Shown here piece after piece: positions 13,559-23,930 of a DNA stretch of 64,000 bases; within the stretch, counting starts at the first letter, position 1, and each line of letters opens with the position of its first letter. Source of the DNA: Galaxea fascicularis (taxonomy: Eukaryota; Cnidaria; Anthozoa; Scleractinia; Euphylliidae); contig OX419337.1 in assembly GCA_948470475.1 (NCBI GenBank), forward strand, positions 20,629,806 through 20,693,805, written 5' to 3'. A program made the translations under genes and the position numbers. Below the pieces are notes generated by a model. That model worked only from the letters and a program-made list of their open reading frames with translations, was not told the DNA's origin and searched no databases.

Positions 13559-15967
13559 GGGAGTTTAAGCAACGACGAAGGCGACGGCAACGAGAACGTC
13601 ATTTCAAAAATATAACTTCTCGTTTTCATAACTTTTTCGTGATTATTCCAAGTTGTTTAACATGCAAAATGCTGGCAAGCCGTCCAGGGTCTAAATTATT
13701 GTGAACGGTGTAAAAGCAAAGAAAAAGAAAGAAGATTTTGTGGTAATACCCTCACGTTCTCGAGAAAACCTAAAATTTGGTCATTTCACGTTGTTGTTTT
13801 GCAGAGGACGGGAAAGAAATTTACCAAAATGTAAAACGCACGTGCAGAGCGATTGTTTTTGCTCATTAAGCCCATTGTTTTGTGGCGTTCTCGTTGCCGT
13901 TGCCGTCCTCGTTGCTTAAACTCCTTATTAAGGGTGGGGGGTCGGGGCTTTTCTCCTCATATTTTGAGGTATATCCCCGGCTACTACAGCAACTCTAATC
14001 CCCAGCTATGTTTTGTATATCCCCACATACTTCAAAAATTAGGACAGCGCTGATTCGTACTGCACTTGTCTGTCCTTACACAACGAAACAGTGGAAATAG
14101 AACTGGGTAAGGATACAATACAATACAATGTTACGTGTTGTTGTTTAGGAACAAACGAAACTAAACAATAGAATTACTGAAATTTTACGATTTCTGACCC
14201 GCGGTTTTCTGTCTCCATCGTTTGTAGATGATACCGCTGCAGATTCAACTCAGGATCCAAATTCCAAACAAACCAAGCAAACGTTCGCAGCTGAAACCAG
14301 CAGCGCGGCAGGAGCACAGAGCACTTCGTCTCCACCGGAAAAACATTCGGATGAAGTCGATAGCAGTAATAATGGCGTTAGAGCAGCAGTGAAAGATGAG
14401 GATGCCGAGATGATCCCTGAATCTAGCAGTGAAGCCCAGGGGAAGATGATGACGCCTGCGGTGTCATCCATGGAGGCGGAGTCGTCAAGCGTCACCTCTG
14501 TGGAACCATCCAGTCAGGTACTTTATGCCACAGGGAAACCACCCTGTATTGTTCAGTAAACAGAAGAACAAGGACATCGCCAGGACACAGCACTAGCACC
14601 AGTGTACTCTGGAAGCAGTATCTCTGCTCTTCCCCCCCCCCCCCCCCAATTCGCTCTTTAAGCGATTTAAAACAGGAACTCTGCCTATCTAAATCCTATA
14701 CCTTCAACTTGTGAAGCACTTTAGGAAAAAAATACTGTTCAGTAGCTTTGACCAATTTGTAGAGTATACTTCTGTACAGCAAAGCTCTGCTCTGTAGGTG
14801 TTTATTTGAATCTTACTCTCATGTTTCATTCAGAAAATTTACTTACCAATTTTCATGTTACGATTTTGCCAACAACTTGTCACGCGCGATTTACAATTTT
14901 TCTTGAGTACCAACCACGCCATTTTGTTACGACTCAGAGACATGATTCAAAATCCCACGACAAATTTTTAAGACACGTGCGTCTGTAGAGAGGTTGTAGG
15001 AGCATTCACACGGGGCGGCTTTGTGCTACGTTGTGTCAAGACGCGTGCGCCAATCGTACCGTATAAATCGGCTTTCAGTATTGACGAAACGCAAATTAAT
15101 TTTACAAAACACAGAAACCAGATGAAGTGGAATCAAACCAGGCGGCGACGGCAGAAGCACAAGAAGATTCGAACAAAATTGCGGAAAAGAAGGAGGTTGT
15201 GGAAGAGGCAAGCCCAGCTAAAGAGTCCACGAAAGACGACAAAGAAAATTCGGTGGAGGAGAAAGAGAAAGATACAACAGAAGACGGCGAAGAAGGAGAG
15301 CAGATGGAGACTGACGAAGGCAAACAGATTTCATTTGTAGCGGGACCGAGAGCTCTTCACAAGACTTTCTCTCTGTTTATGAGGAGTATTCCTCCAAACA
15401 TATCCAAAGCCGATATTGCTGCGGTGAGTTGTTTTAAATTGTGAGAGAGCTCAGTAAAGCCCGAATAAACAATATCAAACAATATCAAACATGTTTGATA
15501 TTTTCCTCATCGCCTCGCGAGGCGAATTTCTCACCGAAAATTTGCCGCACACGTGAGGAAACGGCTGAGCTAACTGCCTCGCGAGGAATTTTGCTCAGCT
15601 CTTTCCTCACGTGTGCGGCGGGCTTAAGTAACGAGAACGCCACAAAACAATAGGTTAAAATTAGCGACAACAATCGCTACACGTGCGTTTTACAGTTTGA
15701 TACATTTCTTTGCCGTCCTCGGCAAATGACCAAATATTATTTTCTTCCTTTTTGCTTACTCTTACGCCGTTCGTAGTAACTTAGTCCCGTGCGAGTTCGC
15801 CTGTATTTTCCAAATTAAACGAGATTTTTGCTATTTATTTTGCATCAGGAACCGTAAACTGAACTCTACTATTTCAGTATCGTTTCGAATTATACGCAAA
15901 AGCAAAGTTGAATTCGACTTTTGTTTTTCATTGCCTTAGTATTTTCATTCGACACAGAGGTTTACAG

Positions 15968-16020
<53 letters not shown>

Positions 16021-19000
16021 CGTTGTAAATGTTTTTTTTCTCCAGGTCTGCAAGAGATTTGCTGGATATCTTCGAGTCGCTCTCTCTGACCCAAGTCCTG
16101 AGAGAAAGTAAGTTGAATAATAACGTTTGAACAGTTTCAACCGATTGTTGTAGAACCAAAACGGACGTAATGCCTCTGGCCAATCAACAGACGTAGACAG
16201 TTCAACTGACCAACCAAATGTCAAAGTTAATACGTCCAGCCGCTACCAAGCCCGGGAAAAAACGCGCGATAAAGGTACGATTGGTTTTGAATTTGTTTCT
16301 CAATGGCTGAGTTTTGCTAACCAATCACGTACCGAAGTAAAGCAAAACCAAGACAAAGGAAACGCACATTGGAGCGGTGTTCAGTTAAATATCGAAAGTG
16401 ATTGTCGTATATTGCTTTATTTCGCTTGGCGATTGGTTGGCAAAACTCACTTTTTTCTCGACCAATGAGACCAATAGTGACCTGCTCGTGCGTATTTTCC
16501 CGCGCTTGGCGCCGCTACACGTGATTGCAACTTATTCTGATTGGCTCATTGTGCTGCAAACGTCCGTCGTGATTGGCTAAGCTAATTTCCTTTGTTTTTC
16601 TTTTTCTGCGCTAAATTAAAAACCGTTCAATTCTCCACACTTGATTGAAAGACCACAATTCTATACAGTAGAAATTCAACCTGGTAAGTGCTTCGATTCT
16701 GCAGATTTATTAGACGAGGATGGATCACATTCGACCGGAGCGTAAACATTAAAGAAATTTGTTGGGACCTGAATAACATAAGGGTGAGTTTGTTACGTAT
16801 CGATGTATTAATACTGTCATTTCAACTCGCCATCAATGCTCGAAATGAAGAGATTATTGTCCATTTTGTTTTGGAGATATTTCAGAAATTTTTAATCGGT
16901 GAATTCAGAATTCTTACTTCTTCGTTTTGTACTCTTAACTATAAATTTTAATTTCTAATAATAAAAGTTTAAAATATATGTTAAAAAAACAGACCATGGT
17001 GTCGCAACTAACATGACTCTACATTGAAAAACAGTCGATAAGTTTCTTAAATTTGTTTTGGATAAGTTTTAAAGAGGTGGAAATCAGAGTAATACTTTGT
17101 ACGTGATGAGTTTAATTTAATCAATATCTTTTCGCACGCAAGGTGAAAGACGTGGAGTTGAGTCCAGTCGTCAACAGAGATCTCTCTCGGCGAGTTCGGC
17201 CGATAAGTGGTGCGGCTACAGCTAAGCAAGTCATCCGAGATGACATCAAACTCGCAGCCAAACTCGTCAGAGAACTAGACATGAGAGCAGCATTGTATGA
17301 GAAAGAAAGTAAGGAGGAGACTGAGGCGAGAGAAAAGGCGGAGAAAGAAGCTGCTGAGGTATGCTGGGATTGATTGAGGCACTCGTTCAAACAGACCATA
17401 ATATTATCGTGCATTCTTAAGGAGGTTGTTCCCTAGCACAGAGGTACATGTACCTTTGAGCGATTGATAACTTTGTGGGACAGGCAGATCTTAAACGAGG
17501 TCTGTTACAGTGAACTTGAAGAAAACTTGAATATCTTTGTCCATTGTTTCCTTTGTCCATAACTAGGTTAATCCCTCCATATTATCAATATTTGCACTGT
17601 CGGCACCGAACAGTGACCTTCTACATCATTGTCTCGGTTTATACTTAATCCAGTGCTAAATAAAACCTTGCTTTGCAACACACTGTCAAAACATTCTTTG
17701 TCGTGCTGGCTGTGTTACAAAACTGCAAGGACAAAAGGTCAATATAAGACTATTTTTCTTAGCCTGTTATTTCGCGTTATCTTTGAAGAATGTTAATAAC
17801 CTTGCGCTAGAAACGAAGATGTGCATTGAAAAGTGGTATAATGACAAGACGAAATAATTCCTGTAGTAGTAAAGTTCAGTTTATTATCCAACAAAAGTCA
17901 AACGGATGTTGGGTTATTTTGTAAGCAAAAACAAAGTTGTATGGAAGGTTAACAAATGGTCTTGGGGTCTGTTAAACATTCTCAAAAAAAATACTGGGAG
18001 AAGAACTGGTTAGGTCTTAGTTCCTTTGGCCGGCTTGCATTTTCTCAGCGAAAGTTGGACAAAGCGTTGAAACAAGAGTTGAGAAGATTCGGGAACGAAG
18101 GACATGTTGAAGCCCTTTGGACTTTTTTTCGGGCTGCTTAACGGAGTTACATAGCTGCAAGGATCAATGTTTCGTTCGACATGTTGAAGTGATGTCAACT
18201 GCGAGGATCAGTCTTCGTTCGACATGTTGAAGTGATGTTAATTGAAAGCTTAGAACAATACAAATGTTCTTTCAAGATTTTCCTTTCTCCGAATGTGGAA
18301 CGGAAGCAGGCAAACTTTCAAAACGCTCAAGCGTGTTGCATCTGTCTTTCCTTAACGTTTTATGTTTTCGTTTTCCTCTTCAGAAAACAGAGGAGGGCGA
18401 GGAATGCGAAGGCAAACCAGCAGAGGAAGTCGAGATTCCCGATCTCCCTAGCGAAAATCCCATATTAGCCTCACTTTCACAAGATGCGACCGAGGAGGAA
18501 GAAGGCGAAGAAATGGAGCTGATGGGAACAGCCTCGCCCTCACAAGGGGAGGCTGCGGGGAAACCTGAGGTGGACTTATCACGTGATAACAGTCTGCTGC
18601 GTGTATTGGACCGTTTGATTCTGTATCTGCGCGTGGTGCACTCTCTGGATTATTACAATGGATCAGATTATCCTTATGAAGATGAGATGCCGAACAGATG
18701 TGGAATCATACATGTGCGAGGGGCAACGCCTGAGAAGTGTACATTGGCTGAAGGTATCGTGACAAACAACGAATGCAGCCGTTGAGTGTGAAAAAGTAAT
18801 TCGTGTTTGCTCGGTCTGTGATTGGTCGGTAACACGCCTGCCACTTCTTAAATGCTTTTGCTTATGATTTCGCCAGTTACTGTGTAATCGCCAAGCTGAT
18901 AAATTAATTTACACTCCCACAAGTTTTGAGGTGAGCTCAGGCGGCCATTATGGGCTCCCGGGTGAGCTGTATTCTTAAGATTTTTGTTTCTTTTCTCAAT

Positions 19001-22000
19001 AGTTCAAGAATGGCAGAAGAGCTTAAACCAGAAGCTTGAACCGTTTTTACAGAAAAAAGAATCCTTAAAGGACGAAGAAGTTGTTAAATTCGGCAAGAAA
19101 GACCCTGAAGCATATCCTTTTAGAAATTGCAGTTACATCTCCGGTGACTTCGCGCCGTAAATAACCCTTGGGCGACTTAAACGCGATTATCAACGGTGCT
19201 GCACTCTTTACATCATCCGCCGAGATAAGTCTTTGTTTGCATTTGGTGGTTGTTCATTTTCTTGGCATTTGTGTGGGTAATGTGGGAAGGTTCATGCTTC
19301 GATATGGCTTCTTTAAGTCACGTGAATGTTTAGCAGTTGCTTTCCACCCAGGGAGCAGGGGTAATGCTCTTATTCATTTATTGCTAGGTATCAAGGGGGT
19401 GGGGTTGGGAAGAGAGTGAGCTAAGAAAACTGTAACTTTTTCGCTGGGTATCCTGTGGTAGATTAGCCATGATTATCGGAAGAGAACTGTTATAGTCCTT
19501 GTAGAAACACGTCTTGTCACTTACCACTGGGTATCCAGTGGTGAACTGCAGTATCAGAGGGAATAAATACTCTAGCGAGTAACCTCATGGTGGGTGTCCT
19601 GTGGTGGAGTGGCCATCAACGGGCACTAGTTAACATTGTAACGGTGTGTTTGGAGTTATTACCTTAATAGTTTTCAATGAAACTGAGAAGTTTGTTGAAG
19701 CTAACACCCAGGAGCTGGCAAAAGACAAGTGGCTTTGTCCGTTGAGTGGCAAGAAATTCCGAGGTCCTGATTTCGTTCGTAAACACATCTTCAACAAGCA
19801 TATGGATAAGGTGGATGCTGTGCGAATGGAGGTATGTTTACTCACGAGTTGCTAACTTAAACAGCGGATACTAGGAGCTCGCGCATGCGCAGCATAATGT
19901 ACTCATTTCAAGCTAAGTTTTAGACGACTTTCAATACATCGGTTAAGGTTCGGATTTTGATTGGTTTTTTTTTAGTGTTTCTTTTTGTTTTTGTTTTCTT
20001 TCTTTCTTTTTTTTTTCAAGTAAAAGGGAATTATAATTTGGCACAGACCCACTTTCAAGCAAGTCTTAGCCATGTAAATGTTTTATTGGTGTATGAAAAA
20101 GGTCAGCATTAGATCCTATCCGCCTCAGCCCTTTTTCCATTTGATTTAAAGTTGTATGAATTAAAACTCATTTCAAACTTTTCTTGAAAAAGAACTGCAA
20201 AAATGCAGGGAAATCTGAACCTCGAACCCGAACCGTTCACTTTTTAGTGATATCCAGATGCGTCAAATCAACCGGGATAAGCTGCTGAACTTGATAATCA
20301 TTAACATATCTTAGATAGACTTACATTCACAACAACTGAAAGCTAACCGTTTTCATATCAGCGCTTAACCCGGAAACACTGTTCCTTGCTGAACTTAAGG
20401 TCCATCCTCTCAGTTATGAATCTGCTACCTTGGATTCTCCGTACATGCTTGTCAGTCCCATAAGGGTGGGGAATATTCATGTACACGCCAGAAAGTGTCC
20501 TGAGGTGCTTTGACCGATGAGATCGGTGTGGCCTGGTTTTGATGCCTGCTGGGTAGCTCTTAGTAACAGTGTGAATACAACGTGAATGAAATAAAGTACA
20601 GTAGGGCGCGGGATTTAGAACTGATGTAACAATTGCTGCACTTTGGTTTCCCAGTTGTTAGGTCTTGCACATTCGGCTCCGGGCATGGTGATCTTTGTAC
20701 CGTTGCCTCGGTTTAAATTGAATCTTGTGCTACATCAAATCTTGCTTTGCAACACACTGTCAAAACATCAGTTGTGATGCTGACTGTGTTACAAAACTGT
20801 AAGGACATTTACCAGTTATCCAATTTTCTGTTTGCTTCTTTGTTGTTTTTTCTATGAAGTAATTTTTGTGTTTTTCAAAACCATTGGCTAAACATCAAGT
20901 TCGAGGAAACTATACAGATGTCAAACTAAGATAATTATATGCCTTTTTCATCAGTGGAAATCAAACACGGTGGTCTAGTTTTGTTAACAAAGGGAACTTT
21001 GTTGCACCAAACCTATTGCAGTAATGAAAACGGGTAGAAACTTGGGAAAGAAATTGGTCATTCTTTCCGTATTGATTCTGAGGCTGCTTTGAAGAAGAAA
21101 ATAGTGTGGTTTGCTCTCCCCTGTAGAGTTTAGTTGCGATCTTCCTTTATTTTCTAGAGTATTCCCTGAAACATATTGGAGCCTATTGTTTCGTTCCAAT
21201 TTCGCTACTTAACGCTCACTGATGGGTGTTTTTGCAGGCGGAATTTTTTAATAACTACTTATCGGATCCCAAACGGCCTCAAGTACCCGAGGCACCTGCC
21301 ACTCAGCGACCGCCTGGGAACCAGATGGGGCAGATGTATGGGCATCAACACGCACAAGGCATGATGGGATGGGGACCCAGGCCCCAGATGATGGTGTACG
21401 GTAAGTAACCTTTTGTGGTAGTCAATCTGTGAAAGCTGGACTCGATGTATGAAGGAACAGTCATCTTTCCTGTCCCTTAAGACATCAATACGTAAGAATT
21501 AGTTGGACCAAAGGCATGAAGACATGTTAAGTAGGGGAGGGGTCGGTTAGGGATTCTTCAGTTGAATCGAAAATTCCGTTCAGACGTCTAGTGCAGTAGC
21601 GCGATATGGTTGCCATCGCATTCGGAAAACAATCAAAACGATCAAACAACCAAACAAACGAGGGAAAAAACAAACAACAAAAAACCGATTGTCAAATGGA
21701 AATTAAATCTCTTGATTTGAAACTGTTGCCGTTCAAAGTGTTTTGCTCTCAAACTGGAAAGCAAAGAGTTACCACAACTTATTCTCTTCGTTGACTTTGA
21801 AACTCTTCCAGGCCCTCGCGGTCCCTATACGCCGCCAAGCTATGGAGGGTATGGGCACGAGATGTATGGCCGAGGACACACATTCCCGCCAAAACCGCGC
21901 AGGTAACGACAACTTCTCCGTTAGACAAATTTTGCTGCTGTCCTGTTTTCCCTGCTATAAAAAGAGGCTATTTTAGTCTGAACTTTCAGCTTAATTACTT

Positions 22001-22692
22001 TTGATTAATTAGCATTCGTTCTTCAAAACGTATCCTAATGAATCTTCGCGTTGTTAAATTAGAAGAGTGAGGCATTTTATGATCACGGAGCCAACAAAAA
22101 CTGAAACCTAAAAGCATGAATTCTGTCAGCGCCGGAGCGGACGAATGGCTTGGTTTGGTTTCTGTCGGTGATCAAATTGTAGAAAAGTTGTATTGAGCGT
22201 GGTTTTCTTTTAGATTCGGGTACGGCGGTGGAGGACGAAATAAACCAAGTGAAAGGTTAGTTTAATGAAAATTGCTTTTCTCACATGACTTCCTTTCAAG
22301 GATGCAAAAACATGTTGGAAATAATAAAATTATGCCGTCACGGTTGCCGTCGACGCAGTTACACACTATATATCTTAAATATTGCCTAATCCGTCGCTTC
22401 AAAGCCGTACATGATGAGAAAGGAACAAGCAATCACGTGCAAAGATCGCCTTCCTCGTAAGATAGAGCAAGTGTCATGCTCCACGAGGCAGGTAATATTC
22501 GCGCGCGTTTGCGTGTTTCTTGAGGAGGATGGCCGACGAGTTAGCAGAGAGAGACTGTATTGCATTGGCCTCGGGTTTCCAAACTCGCCAAGTTTGTTTG
22601 TTTGTTTTCAAAACAGGGGTTTCCATCGCGACCCAAGACAGATTGTGCAGTACAAGGATTTGGACGCCCCAGATGATGCCGAGCCTTTCTGA
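2854..22692 (+). CDS. SRRT: ARS2 / serrate RNA effector molecule (22 coding exons)
   Basis: Coding exons: 2854-3113, 4457-4594, 5066-5263, 6825-6994, 7365-7580, 9143-9354, 9858-9992, 10585-10810, 11336-11443, 11871-11990, 14228-14517, 15115-15423, 16046-16107, 16705-16783, 17143-17358, 18384-18753, 19003-19143, 19671-19831, 21238-21400, 21812-21902, 22214-22255, 22617-22692. All phases join, totalling 3783 nt or 1260 residues; the human protein is about 876. In order: Arg/Asp-rich N-terminus beginning [12 protein letters not shown]; conserved helical core (FKQFL to [12 protein letters not shown], about residues 150-270); long Pro/Gln/Ser/Glu-rich insert with [11 protein letters not shown] near 447; RRM-like fold ([17 protein letters not shown] to [16 protein letters not shown], about 770-840); C2H2 finger in [10 protein letters not shown]...HIFNKH near 1105-1125; C-terminal [11 protein letters not shown], the cap-binding-complex contact in this family. 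ARS2 couples capped RNA to 3' processing, microRNA maturation, export or decay. The least certain junction is 19143/19671, where the linker differs from vertebrates. Confidence 0.95.
3853..4045 (+). mobile_element. tRNA-derived SINE fragment (family A) in ARS2 intron 1
   Basis: It contains a B-box-like GGGTTCAAACCCT within a tRNA-like 3' half, then GTTGAAGTCC and a body with CTTCTTTACATAATT and CAACTGCAAGGATCAGTC. I recognise this body as a repeat common in coral sequence. The A-box half is missing or decayed. A body-only fragment of the same family lies at 38609-38727. Confidence 0.65.
5345..5557 (-). mobile_element. tRNA-derived SINE (family B) in ARS2 intron 3
   Basis: On the minus strand the 5' end starts GGAGGCAGGATGGTCAAGTG. 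It has an A-box (GGTCAAGTGGTTTAGG) and a B-box (GGTTCAAATCC) spaced as in a Leu/Ser-type tRNA, followed by a non-tRNA body ending near GTTAAAAATCCC. Because the tRNA-like head is fused to this body, I call a SINE and not a functional tRNA gene. Confidence 0.75.
8748..9049 (-). mobile_element. tRNA-derived SINE (family C), ATT-tailed, in ARS2 intron 5
   Basis: On the minus strand it begins GGGGAGCAGGGTTGGCGCAG with an A-box (TGGCGCAGTGGTGAGAG) and a B-box (GGTTCGATTCCC). A body with CCGAGAGGTTTTTCTCCGG follows, then AACCAACATTTAATTTG, then an (ATT)n tail whose complement is the (AAT)n run at about 8751-8776. A second copy is at 13214-13558, and the tail region recurs at about 60445-60545. Confidence 0.85.
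10138..10455 (+). mobile_element. tRNA-derived SINE fragment (family D) in ARS2 intron 7
   Basis: A tRNA-like 3' half with the B-box GGGTTCAAAGCCC is followed by a body containing CTTCTCGGATAAGGACGATA, AACCGGAGGTCCCGTCTC and GTGGGACGTTAAAGAACC. I recall this body as a widespread invertebrate/coral SINE core. The A-box end is degenerate. Confidence 0.7.
11588..11808. repeat. (GAT/GAC)n microsatellite in ARS2 intron 9
   Basis: About 220 bases of imperfect GAT, GAC and GGT triplets. They would read as poly-Asp in one plus-strand frame and poly-Ser or poly-His on the minus strand. The run lies between two well-defined ARS2 exons with their own splice sites, so it is intronic. The long reading frames across it are compositional artefacts. 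Confidence 0.9.
12270..12432. mobile_element. Palindromic MITE-like element in ARS2 intron 10
   Basis: The ends are inverted repeats: TCCCGTCCACGCGTATAC on the left pairs with GATACGTGTGGACGGGA on the right. The interior is also partly self-complementary (CCGTTTTC and GAAAACGG motifs). It has no coding capacity. The next inverted-repeat element starts 15 bases downstream. Confidence 0.65.
12447..12571. mobile_element. 125-bp near-palindromic MITE in ARS2 intron 10
   Basis: Two arms of about 55 bases are inverted copies of each other: GGCCCGGTTCAAA and GAACTTCACATG on the left, mirrored by CATGTGAAGTTC and TTTGAACCGGGTCC on the right. A loop of about 15 bases separates them. There is no coding capacity, and the family is not named with confidence. 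Confidence 0.8.
12577..12896. mobile_element. MITE of the GTTGCCGTCG family, left end lost (intron 10)
   Basis: The body matches the complete copies at 13559-13926 and 26133-26502: AACGAGAACGCCATAAAAC, CACGTGCGTTTTAC, CTTTGCCGGCCTC and TTCGCCAGCATTTTCC. The right terminal repeat survives as TTTCGTTGCTACCGCCGTCG, but the outermost left terminal repeat is missing. Confidence 0.7.
13154..13210. mobile_element. Terminal fragment of the same MITE family, next to a SINE
   Basis: It begins GGGAGTTAAGCAACTAGGAC and continues with AGCCAGCATTTTCCAAG and AATAATCCC, the terminal and subterminal sequence of the GTTGCCGTCG family. It stops where the SINE at 13214 begins, so the SINE probably inserted into or beside an older MITE. 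Confidence 0.55.
13214..13558 (+). mobile_element. tRNA-derived SINE (family C) with (ATT)n tail, intron 10
   Basis: The 5' head is GGGAGCAGGGTTGACGCAGT with an A-box, and the B-box is GGTTCGATTCTC. The body contains CCGAGAGGTTTTTCTCCGGG and CTCCAAAAACCAACATT. A different 3' segment from the 8748 copy follows, then about 21 ATT units (13495-13557). The shared head and distinct 3' part suggest two subfamilies. Confidence 0.85.
13559..13926. mobile_element. Complete MITE of the GTTGCCGTCG family, inserted at a SINE tail
   Basis: The terminal inverted repeats are about 39 bases: GGAGTTTAAGCAACGACGA on the left against CTCGTTGCTTAAACTCC on the right. Length is about 365 bases and there is no gene. 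It abuts the (ATT)n tail of the SINE, flanked by TTA on both sides. A 3-bp TTA/TAA-type duplication would fit a PIF/Harbinger origin, but the microsatellite flank makes this weak. Confidence 0.75.
14633..14647. repeat. Poly-C run in ARS2 intron 11
   Basis: An uninterrupted C run of about 15 bases. Its length in an assembly should be treated as approximate. Confidence 0.9.
15618..15830. mobile_element. Truncated MITE of the GTTGCCGTCG family in ARS2 intron 12
   Basis: It shares AACGAGAACGCCACAAAACA, ACACGTGCGTTTTACA, TTTCTTTGCCGTCCTC and TTCGCCTGTATTTTCC with the complete copies. The distal terminal repeat is absent. A short inverted repeat, CCTCACGTGTGCGGC against GCCGCACACGTGAGG, lies just upstream (15540-15620). 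Confidence 0.65.
15969..16017. repeat. (TA)24 microsatellite beside the ARS2 exon 13 acceptor
   Basis: It is an uninterrupted TA repeat of about 49 bases. It ends 28 bases before the acceptor AG at 16044-16045, so it occupies the usual branch-point zone. Confidence 0.95.
17590..17735. repeat. Dispersed repeat, copy 1 (ARS2 intron 15)
   Basis: It contains CTTGCTTTGCAACACACTGT and GCTGTGTTACAAAACTGCAA, which recur in the same order at about 20670-20815 in intron 18. It has no coding capacity and the family is unknown. Confidence 0.7.
17875..17960. repeat. Fragment related to the 37-kb inverted-repeat element
   Basis: It shares CAACAAAAGTCAAACGGATG and GCAAAAACAAAGTTGT with the left part of the element at 36983-37414. 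It is only a fragment in ARS2 intron 15. Confidence 0.6.
20670..20815. repeat. Dispersed repeat, copy 2 (ARS2 intron 18)
   Basis: Second copy of the repeat at 17590-17735, sharing CTTGCTTTGCAACACACTGT and GACTGTGTTACAAAACTGTA. Confidence 0.7.
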
Positions 22693-23478
22693 ACTATCAC
22701 TAAGTCAGGAACAGTCACGAACACCTAGCGTGAATTCAACAGCGATACGTGAAGCTCGCGCGTGGATGCAAATAGACTTGGACAGATGCCCTCCTATCCT
22801 GTTACCAAATCAATTTCCGTGCGTACGCTGAAATCCAATTGTGTGACGTGAAGAAAGAGGGGCATTTTTCCAGCACTCTTCTTGAAGGGATCTGTTGCCG
22901 GAGCAAAGCCACAATGGAATTTGCACGGCGCGCATATCTGCCCGCTTCTGCTCGTTTCGGTTGAAACAGCTCTAAAATCGATCTGGTTCGATGCACTTTG
23001 TCTTGAAAGCTGAAGCGACCTTTGGTACAAAAAATCCTTAATTTTTTGTAGGTGTGTAACGTGAGCTTAGTTTCAAACATCACGAGTTTTGCGTTGTAAT
23101 TGTCTCAGTTACTTAAGTGAGTTTTATCGCCATTTCATTAGCAACTATTCGGGTTCCGTTTTTCTTCAACTGGTAAGCCGAACTAGTGGTTTGTATGTAT
23201 AGCTGTATTACTATGAAGTTCTTTTATCTGAGGAGTAAGAATGAAAATGTTCTGTAGATATTCAATTAAATTAAAATTTGATTTCAGCAAAAGAAACCTG
23301 TGCGTTTTGTCTGTTTATTTCTCTACGATCACTTGACTTTCCAGCAACTTAAGTTACCCAGCAATGAGACCTTTTCTTTCTTTCTGGGCGTTACGTATAT
23401 TAAGAGCACGTTTATTTCTAACCTTCGATGTTCAAAGACCAGAGTTTTACAACAGTTATAAACTTGCATTTTAAGATC
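22693..23478. other. ARS2 3' UTR and flank
   Basis: No other gene is seen. An ATTAAA at 23265-23270 is a possible poly(A) signal for ARS2. Reading frames here overlap the last ARS2 exon or lack any recognisable family. Confidence 0.4.
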
Positions 23479-23479
23479 A

Positions 23480-23610
23480 GGCCCCGGTTGTTCAAACGTT
23501 GGAAGCACTATCCAGTGGATAAGTAATGGGAAAGCTAATTGCACTATCCACTGGATAGATATTTATCCGGTGGATAGCGCTATCCAGCCTTTGACGGAAC
23601 AAACGGGGCC
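23480..23610. mobile_element. MITE, family GGCCCCGGTTGTTC, copy 1
   Basis: The ends are GGCCCCGGTTGTTCAAACG and its inverted counterpart GGAACAAACGGGGCC. Inner motifs CTATCCAGTGGATAA and TATCCGGTGGATAGCGCTAT are themselves palindromic. A second copy lies at 44449-44599 upstream of RhoBTB. Confidence 0.8.
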
Positions 23611-23743
23611 AGACGTATAGTGCCGACAAACACAAAATTCAAAGTGGGGTCTCGCTAAAGGAATGTCCTGTGCGTTTGTGGAGAGAGCTGCTCTTTTGCT
23701 ATGCGAATGAGATACATAAGCATAATGACGTCAACGAGGACGG

Positions 23744-23930
23744 TAGTGGTGGTGGTGATGTTGATAGTAATGGTGGTGTTGACCATGATAGTAAAGGTGA
23801 CAATGGTGGTGGTGATGATGTTGATAGTAATGGTGGTATTGACCACGATAGTAATGGTGACAATGGTGGTGGTGGTGGTGATGATGATGTTGCCTAGTAA
23901 TGGACAGTAATGGTGGTGGTGGTGGTGGTG
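23744..23930. repeat. GGTGAT-rich minisatellite with about 60-bp period
   Basis: Two tandem units start GTTGATAGTAATGGTGGT and end GACAATGGTGGTGGTGATGA. A partial third unit and a GGT run follow. The long Gly/Asp or Thr/Ile frames across it are repeat artefacts. Confidence 0.85.

Noticed and set aside
22411..22831. Frames overlapping the ARS2 last exon in other phases
   Set aside because: The last exon is defined by the conserved DLDAPDD C-terminus and a correct splice phase; the other frames are shadows.
23655..23910. Gly/Asp- and Thr/Ile-rich frames
   Set aside because: Produced by the GGTGAT minisatellite, present on both strands, without a start context or splice sites.
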